In this document: in pieces, positions 1-12,400 of the stretch | How positions within the stretch are numbered: position 1 is the stretch's first letter | Layout: each line of letters begins with the position of its first letter | Assembly: GCA_964632495.1 (NCBI GenBank) | Contig: CAZWDS010000003.1 | Location: forward strand, 26,986-90,985 | Direction of reading: 5' to 3' | Length of the DNA stretch: 64,000 nt | Origin: CALKXV01 sp964632495 | Lineage (GTDB): Bacteria > Pseudomonadota > Alphaproteobacteria > Rhodobacterales > Rhodobacteraceae | The notes under the pieces: model-generated | Databases searched by the model: none | Seen by the model: the letters and a program-made list of their open reading frames with translations, nothing else | What the model was told of the DNA's origin: nothing | Program-made: the position numbers and the translations under genes

Positions 1-19
1 ACGATTTCGTTTTAGAAGC

Positions 20-1333
20 TCAAAATTCGCTGACAAAGGACAGGGTGAACCGTTCGGTCTCGTCAAAGTCCTCGGCATTGGTTGTGATCGCATAGCTGGC
101 CGAGAAATCGCCAAGGGGTGTTTCGGCGGTGATCGCCAGACCTGCAGACGAGCGCCAGACAACATCATCTGACAAGTTGCCGGACGGTGCGGTCGCGCTG
201 TCGACATCCCAGACCGAGCCGATGTCGAAGTAAAGACCCGGCGTGAACGGAAGGCGGTCACTTAAATTCGGCAATAGCAGATCGGTTTGCAAAACCGCAT
301 AGCTTTCACCGCCAAGGGTCGTGGTGACCGCTCCTTCGATATCGACAGGGCTGATCCCACCACGGGAAAACCCGCGCATGCTTGTGCCGCCCAGTGTCAG
401 ACGATCTGCTGCGGTTGTGGAGCTGTTGCCGAAGGCCTCAACCGCGCCTAATCGGCCACGCACCCTTAATGACGACCAATCTGTAATGGGCATTCTTGTG
501 GCAAAGGCCAAAGTGACTTCGGCGAATTCGGCATCACCGCCATAAACATCAATGCTGGCCCCGGCGGTCCAAGGCGTTCCATTCGTGCCTTGCCAGTTCA
601 GCGCAACACCTGGCCCTGCAACAAAGCGACGGCCTTCCTCGGCTTGAATGATGGCCGAGGCAGCGGCATCAATCGAAGACATGTCGGTCCACAATGCACT
701 GAAGCGAAGCTCGCCCGCGAAACCTTCGGTGTCGGCGCCAAAATTGACATAGGGTTGCAGAAGCGCTGTTTGAAAATCAAACAGCGTGTCGTCGTAGTCA
801 AAGTCTGCAAACTCGACCCGCACACCGCCCGCACGCTCCCCCGGCCAGAACGTATCGCCCGACAATGTGGCACGTCCGATGACCACTTCTTTTGAGAAGG
901 TCAGGTCGGACTTAAGCGCATTGCCACCTAAAATGTTTTCGAGGGAAAGACCGACCGAGCCGAACACGCCCACATCGCTATCGGCCCCAAGACCAAAGGT
1001 CAGATCGCCAGAGTAGTCAGGTTCTTCGACCACGTCGATTGTCAGTGTCGGGCCGGAAGAAAAAACTCGGACGTTACGAAACTCGCCAGTAAATTCAAGG
1101 GCTTCAACGGCAGCCACAATATCTGCTTCGGTGTAAGGTTGGCCGACTTCAAGACCCGAGGTGGCCAGAATGTCGCCGTCGCGAAAACGTTCATTGCCAG
1201 TCACTGATATGATCGAAAAGACCCGCGCATCCGGATCGACCAAATCTTGATCGGGCAGGTTTTGTGCTTGCGAAAAACTGCTGACTGTTAAAATTACTGC
1301 AAGGGTGGCCCCACCCAGAATGCCTGTTTTCAA
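20..1333 (-). CDS. Omp85-family outer-membrane barrel protein with one POTRA domain
   Basis: Predicted outer-membrane beta-barrel of the BamA/TamA/TpsB superfamily, 437 residues. A signal peptide (about residues 1-23, ending SFSQA) is followed by one POTRA-like domain (about 38-105, with ISVTGNERF and a final LTIDVVEEP strand) and then a 16-strand-sized barrel of about 330 residues. The conserved Omp85 barrel motif appears as MRGFSRG near residue 320, and the chain ends in aromatic Phe, as barrel substrates usually do. BamA has five POTRA domains and TamA three, so a single POTRA is short. It diverges from the TolC-like gene across 185 bases, so it may belong to the neighbouring export locus; that link is inference from position. 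Its exact role, protein insertion or secretion, cannot be told from sequence. Confidence 0.85.
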   Translation of the reverse strand: MKTGILGGATLAVILTVSSFSQAQNLPDQDLVDPDARVFSIISVTGNERFRDGDILATSGLEVGQPYTEADIVAAVEALEFTGEFRNVRVFSSGPTLTIDVVEEPDYSGDLTFGLGADSDVGVFGSVGLSLENILGGNALKSDLTFSKEVVIGRATLSGDTFWPGERAGGVRVEFADFDYDDTLFDFQTALLQPYVNFGADTEGFAGELRFSALWTDMSSIDAAASAIIQAEEGRRFVAGPGVALNWQGTNGTPWTAGASIDVYGGDAEFAEVTLAFATRMPITDWSSLRVRGRLGAVEAFGNSSTTAADRLTLGGTSMRGFSRGGISPVDIEGAVTTTLGGESYAVLQTDLLLPNLSDRLPFTPGLYFDIGSVWDVDSATAPSGNLSDDVVWRSSAGLAITAETPLGDFSASYAITTNAEDFDETERFTLSFVSEF

Positions 1334-1518
1334 GTTATTGTTCCAGTTCTGGTTGTCTTAATTGCAACACATCCCTGCCTATTTAAGTAGTTTACACGTT
1401 GTGAGACAAGCAAGGGGAAATTTCCCCTTTTTTGGGCATTCTGGATCTGAGAATGTGCCTCAACGAGGTTAGCAGACCCAAAACAATAATAAATTTGTCT
1501 CACGGCACAGGTATCAAA
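1334..1518. promoter_or_regulatory. Divergent promoter region with an 18-base perfect palindrome
   Basis: This gap separates the Omp85-like gene from the TolC-like gene and must hold both promoters. Positions 1412-1429 read AAGGGGAAATTTCCCCTT, a perfect palindrome, followed by further T residues to 1432. It could be an operator for a dimeric regulator, or a short hairpin with a T-run on the plus strand. No gene reads into it from the left on the plus strand, so an operator seems more likely than a terminator. I did not identify convincing -35/-10 boxes. Confidence 0.4.
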
Positions 1519-3438
1519 ATGAAACGTTTTGCTTTTTGCGCAGCTATGGCGGCACTGCTCGCCGCTTGCGGAGATCCATCCATCGAGACCGACGAACGTG
1601 GCGTTCCCCGCGACCGCGGATTCTGGCCCAGCCTTTTTGAGGAAAGCGAGGCAAATCGGAATGGTGAAAACCTGACCTCAGAAGAAGCGCGTCGTCGGCT
1701 TGACGAGTTTGACGTGACAAGCGACGGAACCTCGCGGCAATGGCCAGTTGATACAATCACATACAAACGGTTCAAGGATCCGGCGGTCCGCTCGACCGTT
1801 CTAAGACGTGCCTTAGGGCGCTATGCTTTTATCGAGGCGAAAGAGCGTGGGCTTGGCACATCGCTGGCCAATGTACGGCGTGTGGCGGGGCTTACTTCGT
1901 CTGCCAGTGGCGGTGAGTGGTGGTCGCGTTCGGTGCATAGTGCCGATCTTTTGCCGAAACAGCGTGGGCGAACAGTGTCTCTGCCGGAAACGGTTCATGC
2001 AACGATCAAGAATTCGAACCAGATTAAATCCTTTGGTGATCTTCCAGCGATCCGTGGTACGGCCATTGCCGAAGCCAAAGGTCGCTTTGTGCCTGAGTTT
2101 TTTGCCGAAGCCAGTACGTCCCGCGAAAATGTACGCGCCACAAGTCCGGCGATTTCGGCTGGAGCTGCACGTGCGATCGACAATGAGGACGAAGTTGAAT
2201 TCGGTGTTCGTAGCCGCATTTTGACTGGTGGCGAGATTTCCGTGTCGCAGCGCTTTACCGTTACCGACACAAACCGTGTATCCTATATCCCGGGCGAGCA
2301 AACGGCCTCGCGGACATCAATTTCGCTTGTGCAGCCGATCTTGCGCGGCTCGGGAATCAGCCACAACGATGCGCCACGTCGTATCGCCAACATGGACACC
2401 CAGATTGCCATCGAAGAATTCCGTCGTCAGGCTGAATCCCACTTGCTGGAAGTCGAGCGTGCGTATTGGAACCTCTATGTGGCCCGTGCCGTTTATGTCC
2501 AAAAGGCCCATCTTTCCGGGCATGGTGACCGCCTTGCGGCTCAGATCTCGGGCCGGAGTGGGATTGATGCCGATACGGTTCTTGTGACACGTGCGCGTGC
2601 GCTGGCCGAAAAGTGGCGCGCGGATCAAGTGCGCGCCCGGGCCGCTTTGGACAACGCGGAATACCGCATTGCGGCTTTGGTCGGCGACAAACGCTTTGGA
2701 CCGGCCAATATAGAAATCGTTCCGGCTTCGGCACCAAATGGCGCGCTTTCGATCCTAAAAACGGAAGACACGATCAAAGACATCTTCACAAACCGTCCAG
2801 AATTGCAGCAGGCCATTTTGCAGTATCAAGCCGCCTTGTTGCGCGAAGGAATGTCGGCCAACGACAGCTTGCCCGAGCTTGATCTGGTGTTGGAACTTAG
2901 CGCTGACGGTGGTGCGGATGGTCGCGACATTTCTGGCGCATTCCGGGACAAGAGCAATGGTTCGGGCCATTTGGTTGGTCTCAAATTCTCGGTTCCCCTT
3001 GGCTTTGACGAACGCGACGCGCGCTACAAGCGTCGTCGTCTTGAGACAGTTCAACAAGAGCGCCAGGTGCTTTCCGTGATTCAGACGATTCTGTTGGAAG
3101 TGGATGTGTCGGCGAATGAATACATAGTTGCATGCAATGACTTGATTGCACAGCGCAAGGCGCTGGCCGCTGCACAATCTTCGCTTCGGACGGTCGAGAA
3201 TCGCTGGAACGAAGGTGGCGCGACCGAAGGCGGGATTAGCCTTCTTTCTGCCCTACTTTCCAGTTATGAACAGGTACAAATGTCAGAGCAGGCTGTGGCA
3301 ACGGCACGCGCAACGCGTGAGATTTCCGCCGCTAATCTGGCACGCGCACGAGGCGTTCTTCTGGAACGTTGGGGTCTTAAGACAAACATCGCCAAGGATA
3401 TTCGGGGTGAGCCGACATATCAGCTGAGCAACAAGTAA
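1519..3438 (+). CDS. TolC-family outer-membrane lipoprotein
   Basis: Outer-membrane channel protein of the TolC/OEP family, 639 residues from the chosen ATG. I start at 1519 because the protein then opens with a clean lipoprotein signal, MKRFAFCAAMAALLAAC, with Cys17 as the lipid site; an in-frame TTG at 1432 would place 29 unlikely residues before it. Two long coiled-coil OEP repeats follow (about residues 300-430 and 450-620), with typical segments LLEVERAYWNLYVA and the repeat-2 partner near the C terminus. The family is usually 420-500 residues; here about 150 extra residues lie between the lipid site and the first repeat. The 37-base gap to the giant repeat protein suggests one transcript, as for an exporter channel and its substrate. 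Confidence 0.85.
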   Translation: MKRFAFCAAMAALLAACGDPSIETDERGVPRDRGFWPSLFEESEANRNGENLTSEEARRRLDEFDVTSDGTSRQWPVDTITYKRFKDPAVRSTVLRRALGRYAFIEAKERGLGTSLANVRRVAGLTSSASGGEWWSRSVHSADLLPKQRGRTVSLPETVHATIKNSNQIKSFGDLPAIRGTAIAEAKGRFVPEFFAEASTSRENVRATSPAISAGAARAIDNEDEVEFGVRSRILTGGEISVSQRFTVTDTNRVSYIPGEQTASRTSISLVQPILRGSGISHNDAPRRIANMDTQIAIEEFRRQAESHLLEVERAYWNLYVARAVYVQKAHLSGHGDRLAAQISGRSGIDADTVLVTRARALAEKWRADQVRARAALDNAEYRIAALVGDKRFGPANIEIVPASAPNGALSILKTEDTIKDIFTNRPELQQAILQYQAALLREGMSANDSLPELDLVLELSADGGADGRDISGAFRDKSNGSGHLVGLKFSVPLGFDERDARYKRRRLETVQQERQVLSVIQTILLEVDVSANEYIVACNDLIAQRKALAAAQSSLRTVENRWNEGGATEGGISLLSALLSSYEQVQMSEQAVATARATREISAANLARARGVLLERWGLKTNIAKDIRGEPTYQLSNK

Positions 3439-3475
3439 GTCGTAAGTCACCAGTCTTCATGAAGGACCTCGAACA

Positions 3476-6400
3476 ATGGCAGCAGACGGCGGACGCCTAG
3501 AGCCCAACATTCCCCACTTCGAGCTTCTCGAGGACAGGATCGTTCTTGACGGCGTACCCGAAGTGACGATCAATCCGCTGCTGTTTCCCGTTGAGTTGGG
3601 TGATCAGGACGTCGAACTGACACTGACGTTCGAGAATACCGGGACGGATTCGGGATATGTGCCCTACATTGATCTGATCTTGCCATCGACAGGAACGGAT
3701 GGAGCAGGCGGGGCCACCGACGACGGTGTGACATTCGACAGCGCGCAGTTTCTGGGCAACGACCTTGTCACCACCGAGCTGACCTTTGATGCTTCGGGCA
3801 ATGTTGAACACCCTTTCGCGGTTGATGGTTTGGGCGATCCGATCGTCGTATCAGGCACGCCGGGAGATTCACTGATTGTGCTTGAGCTGCCCTATGGCTC
3901 GTTTTCGCCCGGCAACCCTGCGGTTGATATCGATGTCGTTCTGGACTTTTCGCCCTTGGCAGATTTGGATCAAGGCTTGACGATCGAAGCCATCGGTGGC
4001 TTTGCGCTTGGCTGTGATCCGCTGGACAATCCAACAGATGATGCGCCGGTTCGTCAGGCGGCGGCGCCCTTAGAGGTAAACCAGCAGCTATTCTCGGTCG
4101 ACAAAACAAACAATTCCCCGGAAGAGGATGCCGTCACCGGCCCAAGCTATCCTTACGAATATACGCTGAGCGTCGATGTTGCGAATGGCCAAACGTTGTC
4201 AGACTTCACGCTGACCGACAATTTGCCGCCCGAGATTGTCTATCTAGGCAATTTGCAAATTTCGGGCGCAAGCGGAACCGTTGTGACAGAGCCGCCGTTG
4301 GATACGCTAGCGACACCTCCCAACAATCAGCTTGTCATCGAATTTGACGAAATCACGGGCCTTCCGCCAACAGACCCGCCTGTTTCGACCGTAGAAGTCA
4401 CGTTTGAATACTACATCAATGACGATCCAGCGCTGTCAGCGACGCCTGTCATAGATCCTGCCTCGGGCGATGAAGTTCCCGTCACCAACAGCGTGACAGG
4501 CGAAGGAACATGGGAGCCTTTGGATGGTCGCGATCCGGTCACGGCTGTCGCGGACAGCGCTCAACATATTACACAGGCGCGTTCGCTTGCCGTCCAGAAG
4601 TCGTTCGAAGTGATTGACGACGCTGGTGTCGCGGGACCGACGCCGGAAGATATCTACGAATTCACCTTGGACATTCAGGTGTCCGACTACTTCACGTTCG
4701 GCGACCTTGAAGTCGAAGACATCCTTGGCAACGGTTGGGATTTCATCGAAGGCAGTGCTGAATTCACGTTTTCGGAAGAATCCAACAGCCTTGCCACACC
4801 CACAGATCTGACGCCGTATCAAGTGACATCGTTTGACGCAGTCGCGGGCGAGACGACCAATATTTGGGACTTAAGCGCGGCGATGTTGGCCAATGGTGAC
4901 GATGGTCTTTTGACCGGTGACGTCGCAGGGGATGGGACATCCAGTGGGGCTCAGTCCACTATTCAGATCACATACCAGGCCCAGGTGCTGGAATCCTATC
5001 CGGGCGCGGTCGCTGGTACGCCAGCCCTCAGCCAAGGTGACGTTCTAAGCAACGATGTGTCGGTTGAAGGCACGATCCGTGAGAACGAAGATCCAACCAA
5101 CGTAATTGGCGAAGAAGACGATACGTCTGGCACCGAGATTGCGATTTCTGTTGGGGCCATCCGATCTAAAGAGGTTTATGCAGTCAACGGCGATACCGGG
5201 TTTGACGATACTGTGCCAATTGCAGCTGGCGATGAAGTAACGTTCAGCATTATCTACGATGCGCCACTTGGTGCGTTTGAAGATTTGAATATTGTCGACA
5301 ACTTGCCTCAGAACGTTTTCGATTCAACAGAAGTGACGATCTTCAATGGCGTAGCGAACGGCACGCCTCCGGCGGCAGGCGAAGCGCAGTTTGGTCCGAT
5401 TGACGAGTTTTTCACCGAAAGTGGCGGTGTGATTCCAGGCTTGTCGACAGATGGTCCGACCAATGGCGTTGATTTCGACTTTTCCAATCTAGAGATCGAC
5501 CCGCGGGCTCCGATTGCCGTTGAAGTTCTGTTCACCGTGACGGTGGTGGATGCGGTATTCGCGCCTGACTTGTTATTGACCAACCAGGCGACTGCATTCG
5601 AAACCGACAGCTTTGGCAACACGATTGATACAACCGCGATTGCACTGTTCGAGTATTCCGAACCGGTCCTTGAGATCACAAAAGGCGTTGTAGCCTTCAC
5701 CTCACCGGACGGCGATACTGCATTGGATGCCCCCGCTGGACCCACGTCGTTTAGCGCGCCTGGGTCGGGCGGCGCGCGTTTTGGCGGGACGATTTCATCA
5801 GATTCGCTTGATCCAAACGAGGGTGGTACGCCGATCGATGCCAACATTGAAAATGTTGACGCGGGCGATCTGGTGACCTTTGCCATCGTGATTGAGAATA
5901 CGGGCCGCGCGCCGAATGGGGCGTTCAATGTCAATATCACCGACACACTTCCGGCGGGCTTCCAGATTCCCGGAGGTGGCACTGCGGCTGATCTGAACCT
6001 GTCAATCACAGATGGGACCGGCGCAGCCGTTGCCTATGATGCGCCCGCGACTGATCTTGATCTTTTTAGCGCCGATGGTCTGACGCTGACCGACGATGGC
6101 TTGGAAGGTGCGGTATCAGCGTTCGACCCAGATGCGGGCGACAACATTATCATCGTCACCTACGACTTGGAAGTTGCGGACGCGGTTACGGCGAACGATG
6201 CACTAACCAATACGGCGGCGATTGCGGAGTTCAACGCCTTTGAAGGCGATGCCGCAAATGAACCGGTTAATCGTGTGCCTGCTGAAGGTCTGAGCGACGA
6301 TGCCACCGCAACGATTGAAGAACCCGCCATCGACAAGCAGCTTGACGTGCGTCAGTTCGGTGAGGGCGGTGGCAACGAAGTGATGATTGGCGAAAACTTC

Positions 6401-9400
6401 TCTTACATCATCACGATCGATCTGATCGAAGGCCAGTTGGACGATGTGGTCTTCACCGATATCGTGACCAGAGGCGGGCTCGAATTGCTCGGTGCCGAAA
6501 TCATCACGTATGATGCGTCCATCGCGAACACCGGCGGTCTTGGCCTTGGCTCGACAACGACGGCCACGGGTGGCGATACCATTACCTTTGATTTTGGCGA
6601 TCTGACGCTGCCGTCCGATAACGACGAAGCGACGGATGTCATCCAAATTCGGGTGGACGCGCGTGCGCCCGATGACTTGGTCGGCGGCGCCGGTGAGTTG
6701 CTGCAAAACCGGGCGCGACTCGATTTTGATGGCGGCCGGGTTCAGGATTTCCAAGGTCAGCGGGTGATTGAACCGAATATCGCCATGTCCAAGGACGCCA
6801 GCCCGGACGTGGTTCAGGCCGGTGGCACAGTCAGCTATTCGGTTGGTATCGACAACATCGCTGGATCGCGGGACGCGCCTGCATACGACCTGCGTATGTC
6901 GGATTCGCTGGATCCAAATCTGGTTCTGGTTCCCGGCTCTATTCAGATCTTGCTCGACGGCGCTGATGTGACGGGCGACGCTGGTTACACGGTTAACCTG
7001 TTGGGTGGAAACGATTTTGAAGTCCTGGTCGATGTTCTGGAAGAAGGCGAAGACCTTATCATCAACTACGACGGCACGGTGATCCCGGGAGTTCTGGCCA
7101 GTACGGTCATTCCGAACACGGCGAACCTAACCTACGATTCAACGCCCGAAGTCGAAGGCGTCGGAGCCGGGGCAGGTGATGACAGCGATGATCGCGACTA
7201 TGGTCTGACGGCAGACGCCGAGATTACAACAGCTGGACTTGGGATCGACAAGGATGTGCTGTCCTCGAACAATCCCGATACAGCCGATCCCGGACTGTCT
7301 ATCGGAGAAGAGGTGACTTATCAGATCGTCGTCACCATCCCAGACGGCAACACAACAGACGTGACACTGACCGATGTTCTGCCTGCAGGATTGCAATATG
7401 TGTCGTCTGAACTGATCAGCATCGGCTCGGATATCACCGGTGCTTTGGTCGATACACTGGCGCCGGGCGCCTATGGCACCAACGGCGGTGGTGCCGCCAC
7501 CGAGTTTCTCTTTGGCGACCTTAACAACGTCGTGGATGCCGATGGTGCCGCCACGGATGCAAATGACCAAATTATCCTAGAATTGACCGCAATTCTGCTG
7601 GACGATCCTGTCAGCAGCACGGGCGCGGTTCTGACCAACACATCGACGCTCGACTTCATTGATGGTGCAGGCAATTCGGCCACGACAAGCGACACCGCCG
7701 ATGTGACAGTCGTCGAGCCAGCATTGGATATCGACAAGCAGGCCGATCCTCTGACCGCAGATGCGGGCGACGTTGTAACCTACACGGTTACGTCGACGAA
7801 CGTCGGCACGGGCCCCGCCTATGACATCGTGATTGACGATGATCTAGCGGACACAGGCCTGACAGCCTTGCCGACCGGTACGCTGACGATACAAATTCTG
7901 GATGGCGGAACGCCTTTCACGCCCGATGTGGGCGACGAACCCAGCGTAGCTTTCGCAGGCGGTGCGCTTCAGGCGGTTGTGCCCGAATTGCTGCCCGGTC
8001 AGACAATCGAAATCGTCTATCAAGCGACAGTGTCAGATGCCGCCTTGTTCTCAAGCCCTGTCGACAACACGGCTGAGGTGACACGTTTTGACAGCGAAGC
8101 CGCAGGTGACGAAACGACCGATACGGGTCGCGTATATGACGAAGACTTGGCAGATTACACTGTTCCCAGTGATGATGCGACGGTCACCACGCCAGACGCG
8201 ACATTGACCAAAACGCTTGTTGATTCTGAAGACCCCAACACGGTTGGGGACGACGTAGGTGTCGGTGAAACCGTTACTTTCGAATTGGTTATGACGGTCC
8301 CACAAGGCACTGCGGATCTAACCTTGACGGATGTGATGCCCGACGGTCTGGCGGCGCAGACCGCTACGTTTGTGGGGTACAACAACGCGCCTCTTGCGAG
8401 TTCGGATATCACGGCGGGCTCTGTCCAGACCGGTCCGGGGTCTTCTGGCGGGATTACGATTGCGGCCTTGGGCGACAGTGTCACGTTTGACTTCGGCACC
8501 GTCGTTGTACCCGGAGAAGACGATGCAGCAAACGTAGATACCGAAATTGTGGTCCGCGTAACGGCGCTGGTTGAAGATGTGGCCGCCGTCTCTGATGGCG
8601 CGACCTTGCAGAATACCGCGACGCTTGAGGTTGTGGATCCGGACGATCCCGGCACCAACCTGCAGGACGATGTGGTCGCGACAGAGACCGTCGATGTGGT
8701 CGAACCCGATGTCGAGATTGTGAAGGCGGCTCCCGTCGGGGCGAACCCCGGTGAAGTGGTGCCTTACACGATCACGCTGACGAACAACGGGACTGGTCCC
8801 GCTTATGACATGCTGGTGGCTGATACTCTCAGCGATCCGTTCCTGTCGTTGGTTGGCGGAACCGTCGAAGTGTTCCTGGATGGCGCGCCATTGGCAGCCG
8901 CGGTCACCGAAATTCCTCCGGGATTTGAGGTGTCTGATCTGACGCTTCTTCCTGGCGAAGAGATCGAAATTCGCTTTGACGTCTTGTTGGATGCCGCGGC
9001 ACCCGAAGCGCAAAGCTTTCCCAACACGGCAACCGCTGAATTTGACACGGTGGACGATGGCGATCCGAACAGTCCGACAGGCCGACAGTTTGACATCGAA
9101 GATGACGAGTCGATTGCGACTGTTCCGCGTCTTGAGAAAACCACCGTCGCGTCCAATAACCCCGACACAGCAGATGGCGATCCGTACCAATTGGCCGTCG
9201 GTGAGGAAGTGACCTTCCGCTATGTGCTGACATTGCCGGAAATTTCGATGGACACTGTCGTCTTGGACGACGCGCTGCCTGCGGGCATGGCCTATGTCTC
9301 CAGCGCGGTTATTCCGGTCGCAGGCGATCTTGGAGTAGGGGCTCCGGCTGTGACGGTCGATCCGAATGGTCGCGACGTCAGCTTCAATTTCGGCGCAATC

Positions 9401-12400
9401 GATAACCCGTTGGATGGGTCTATCGGAACGGATGATACGATCACCTTTGAAGTGACGGCTGTGATTGTCGACGATGTTGCGGCCGCGGCGAGCGAAACGC
9501 TGACCAACACGGCCAGCCTTGTCGTGACGCCCGAAGGCGAAGCGCCGCTGGATCCACAGACCGACACTGCCGACGTTGAAATCGTCGAGCCACTTTTGAC
9601 AATCGACAAAGTTGCGCCTTTGTCCGTGGCTTTGGGCGCAGACGCCGACTTTACCGTTTCGGTCACGAACGAAGGGCCAGCGAACGGCGCGATTGGCCCG
9701 GCCTATGATGTGGTGATTGCCGATACGCTTGATCCCGATTTCACTTTGGATGCCGGATCGATTGTTGTGCGCTTAGATGGGGCGATTATTTCGCCAACAG
9801 TCGTGACCACGGCCAACAGCTTTTCGATCACGGTCCCTGAGATTGGCCCGAACCAAGTCGTCACGGTTGACTACACAGCCGAATTGTCTGCCGACGCCGA
9901 TCCGCTTGTGGCCTATGAAAATACTGCCAGTGCGGACTACACCAGCTCGCCCGGCGCCAATCCGAACGAGCGGACGTATCCAACCGTCAGCGACACTGAA
10001 ACCGTGTCCAGCGATCCGACGCTGACCAAAACTGCCATCTCTTCCAGCGATACGTTGACTGGAGACGCCGAACACGACGCCGCTCAGATTGACGCAACGA
10101 TTGGCGAAGAGGTGACCTACGAACTGGTTATCACGCTGCCAGAAATCCCGATGGATGAAGTGTCTTTGGTGGATACTTTGCCTGCCGGGTTAGAGTTCGT
10201 CTCGGCCAGCGTCGATACGGTCGGTGCCGATGTGACGTTCGTGTCCAACACGATTGTCGATGCCGGTTCGACGGTAACCTATACCTTCACCGATCTGGAT
10301 CGCGTCGTGGATGGTGCCTTTGATCCCGCCGACCAGATCACGGTTCTTCTGACAGCGCGCGTGACGGACATCGCCAGCAACATCGACGGTGCCGAGGTCG
10401 TCAATAGCGCGACTTTGACCGTTACGCCCGAAGGCGAACCAGCCCTAACGCCGCAAACCGCCACGGCCGACATTGATATTGTCGAGCCCGAGTTGACCGT
10501 CGAAAAGTCGGGCAACATTGCGGTCGCTCCGGGTGAAACGGTTAGCTATTCGGCTACGATAACGAACACAGGCACAGCGCCTGCGTATGACGCCTTTGTC
10601 GAAGACACCTTTGCGAACCCATTCTTGTCGCTGGACACGGGCACAGTTGTTGTCGAACTGGACGGAGTTGATGTCACTGGCCTTGTCACGATCACTGAAA
10701 CGGCCAGCGGATTCTCTTTTGTTCTTTATGACGCCGCGACACCGGCGGCCTTGCCGATAGAGGTGGGCGAGAGCCTTGTCGTGACTTACAACGCCACTCT
10801 AGATGACACCGCGCCGGAAGCAGAAAGCTTCGTGAACACGATCAGTGTGGATTACGACACTGTCGGTGATGGCGATCCCGACAGTCCTACAGGCCGTGAC
10901 TACAACGAAACCGACGATCATGCTGTCGCGACGGTTCCGTTCATCGACAAGCGTCCGATTACGTCCAATTTCGATGAGACGGACTCAACCGATGGGTCCA
11001 CTCCTTTTGCGCTGAGCGTGGGCGAAGAAGTGACCTTCCAGTACGATATTTATCTGCCCGAGATTGACATGGATTCGGTTGTTGTGACCGATACCCTGCC
11101 AGCGGGCATGGAATATGTGTCGTTCAATGTTGTCAATTTCGGCGTCCCGACGATGACCGATCTTGGCGCGAACCCTTTGACCGATCCGGCGGTGACCGAA
11201 GCAGGCCAAGTCATCACGTTCGACTTTGGTGACGTGCAAAACCTGTTCGATGGCGACATCGGACCGGATGACGTGATCACCTTGGAAGTTACGGCCGTTA
11301 TCGTGGATGACCCGGCTGCTGTGGCCGGTGCCACTTTGACCAACAACGTTGACCTAGACGTCGATCCAAGCGCGGAACCGCCATTCACCACGCGCGAGAA
11401 CAGCGCCGAGGTTGTGATCGTCGAACCGTTGCTGACATTCGATAAATCCGGACCACTTGTCGTCGAGCCCGGTGGCACGGTTGAATACGTCATGACGATC
11501 GAAAATGTCGGTCCGCCCGGTGGCAATGCTGGGCCAGCCTATGACGTCTTGATCGAAGATGTCTTGCCCGCTGAAATCGAGCTGGATCTTGGAACACTGC
11601 GCTTCTTCATTGATGGCGTTGCACAATCCGTGACTGCCACCGAAGGCGCAACCGGCTTCAGCGCGACCATTCCGGTGCTTGAGCCCGACGAGGTTCTGAC
11701 GGTGACCTATGATGCGACGCTTAGTGCAACCGCCGAACCGCCGGAAAGCTTTATAAACACCGCAACCGTCAACTATGACAGTGCGCCGGGCGACAACCCG
11801 AACGAACGTGATTACCCCGAACTTGAAGATGACCACCGGGTCGCGACGCCGCCGCTTCTGGACAAGTCGATCATCGCAACCAGTCTGACCCAGACGGGCG
11901 ACGGAGAATATGATCCCGACCAGCCAGACGTGAACATTGGCGAAACCATCACCTATCAGCTTGTCATCACGCTGCCAGAGATCGCGATGGATGATGTCAC
12001 CTTGGTCGATAGCTTGGACACCGGGCTTTCCTTTGTGTCTGCCGATATCGTGTCGGTTGGCTCTGAAATCACCGGGGTGACCGATGCCGACGAAGCGACA
12101 GTTGTGGGGGTAGCAGGTCAGGATATTACCTTCTCGTTCGGCCCCCTCGACAACGCATTTTCGGACGGCGTGGTCGATGCCGCGGATCGGATCGTGATCG
12201 AAATTGTGGCCCGTGTTGAAGACTTGCCATCGGTCAATGACGGCGATGACTTGGACAACGAAGCCTCGTTGGTTGTCACTCCCGAAGGTGAGGCCGCACT
12301 TGCGCCGGTCGAAGACGACGCAACAGTGAATGTGGTCGAACCCGACATTGGCATCACCAAAGACGTCAGCGATCCCGAACCCATGCAAGGTGATACGATC

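Noticed and set aside
1412..1432. The palindrome plus T-run as an intrinsic terminator
   Set aside because: No plus-strand gene reads into it, and on the minus strand the T-run would be on the wrong side.
1432..1518. TTG at 1432 as the start of the TolC-like gene
   Set aside because: It would bury the lipoprotein signal 29 residues inside the protein; the ATG at 1519 starts the signal directly.
11354..12388. A 344-codon open frame antisense to the giant gene, with similar ones at 8318-9190 and 5308-6009
   Set aside because: These mirror the repeat gene's codon pattern, recur at equivalent places of the repeats, and encode no recognisable domain.
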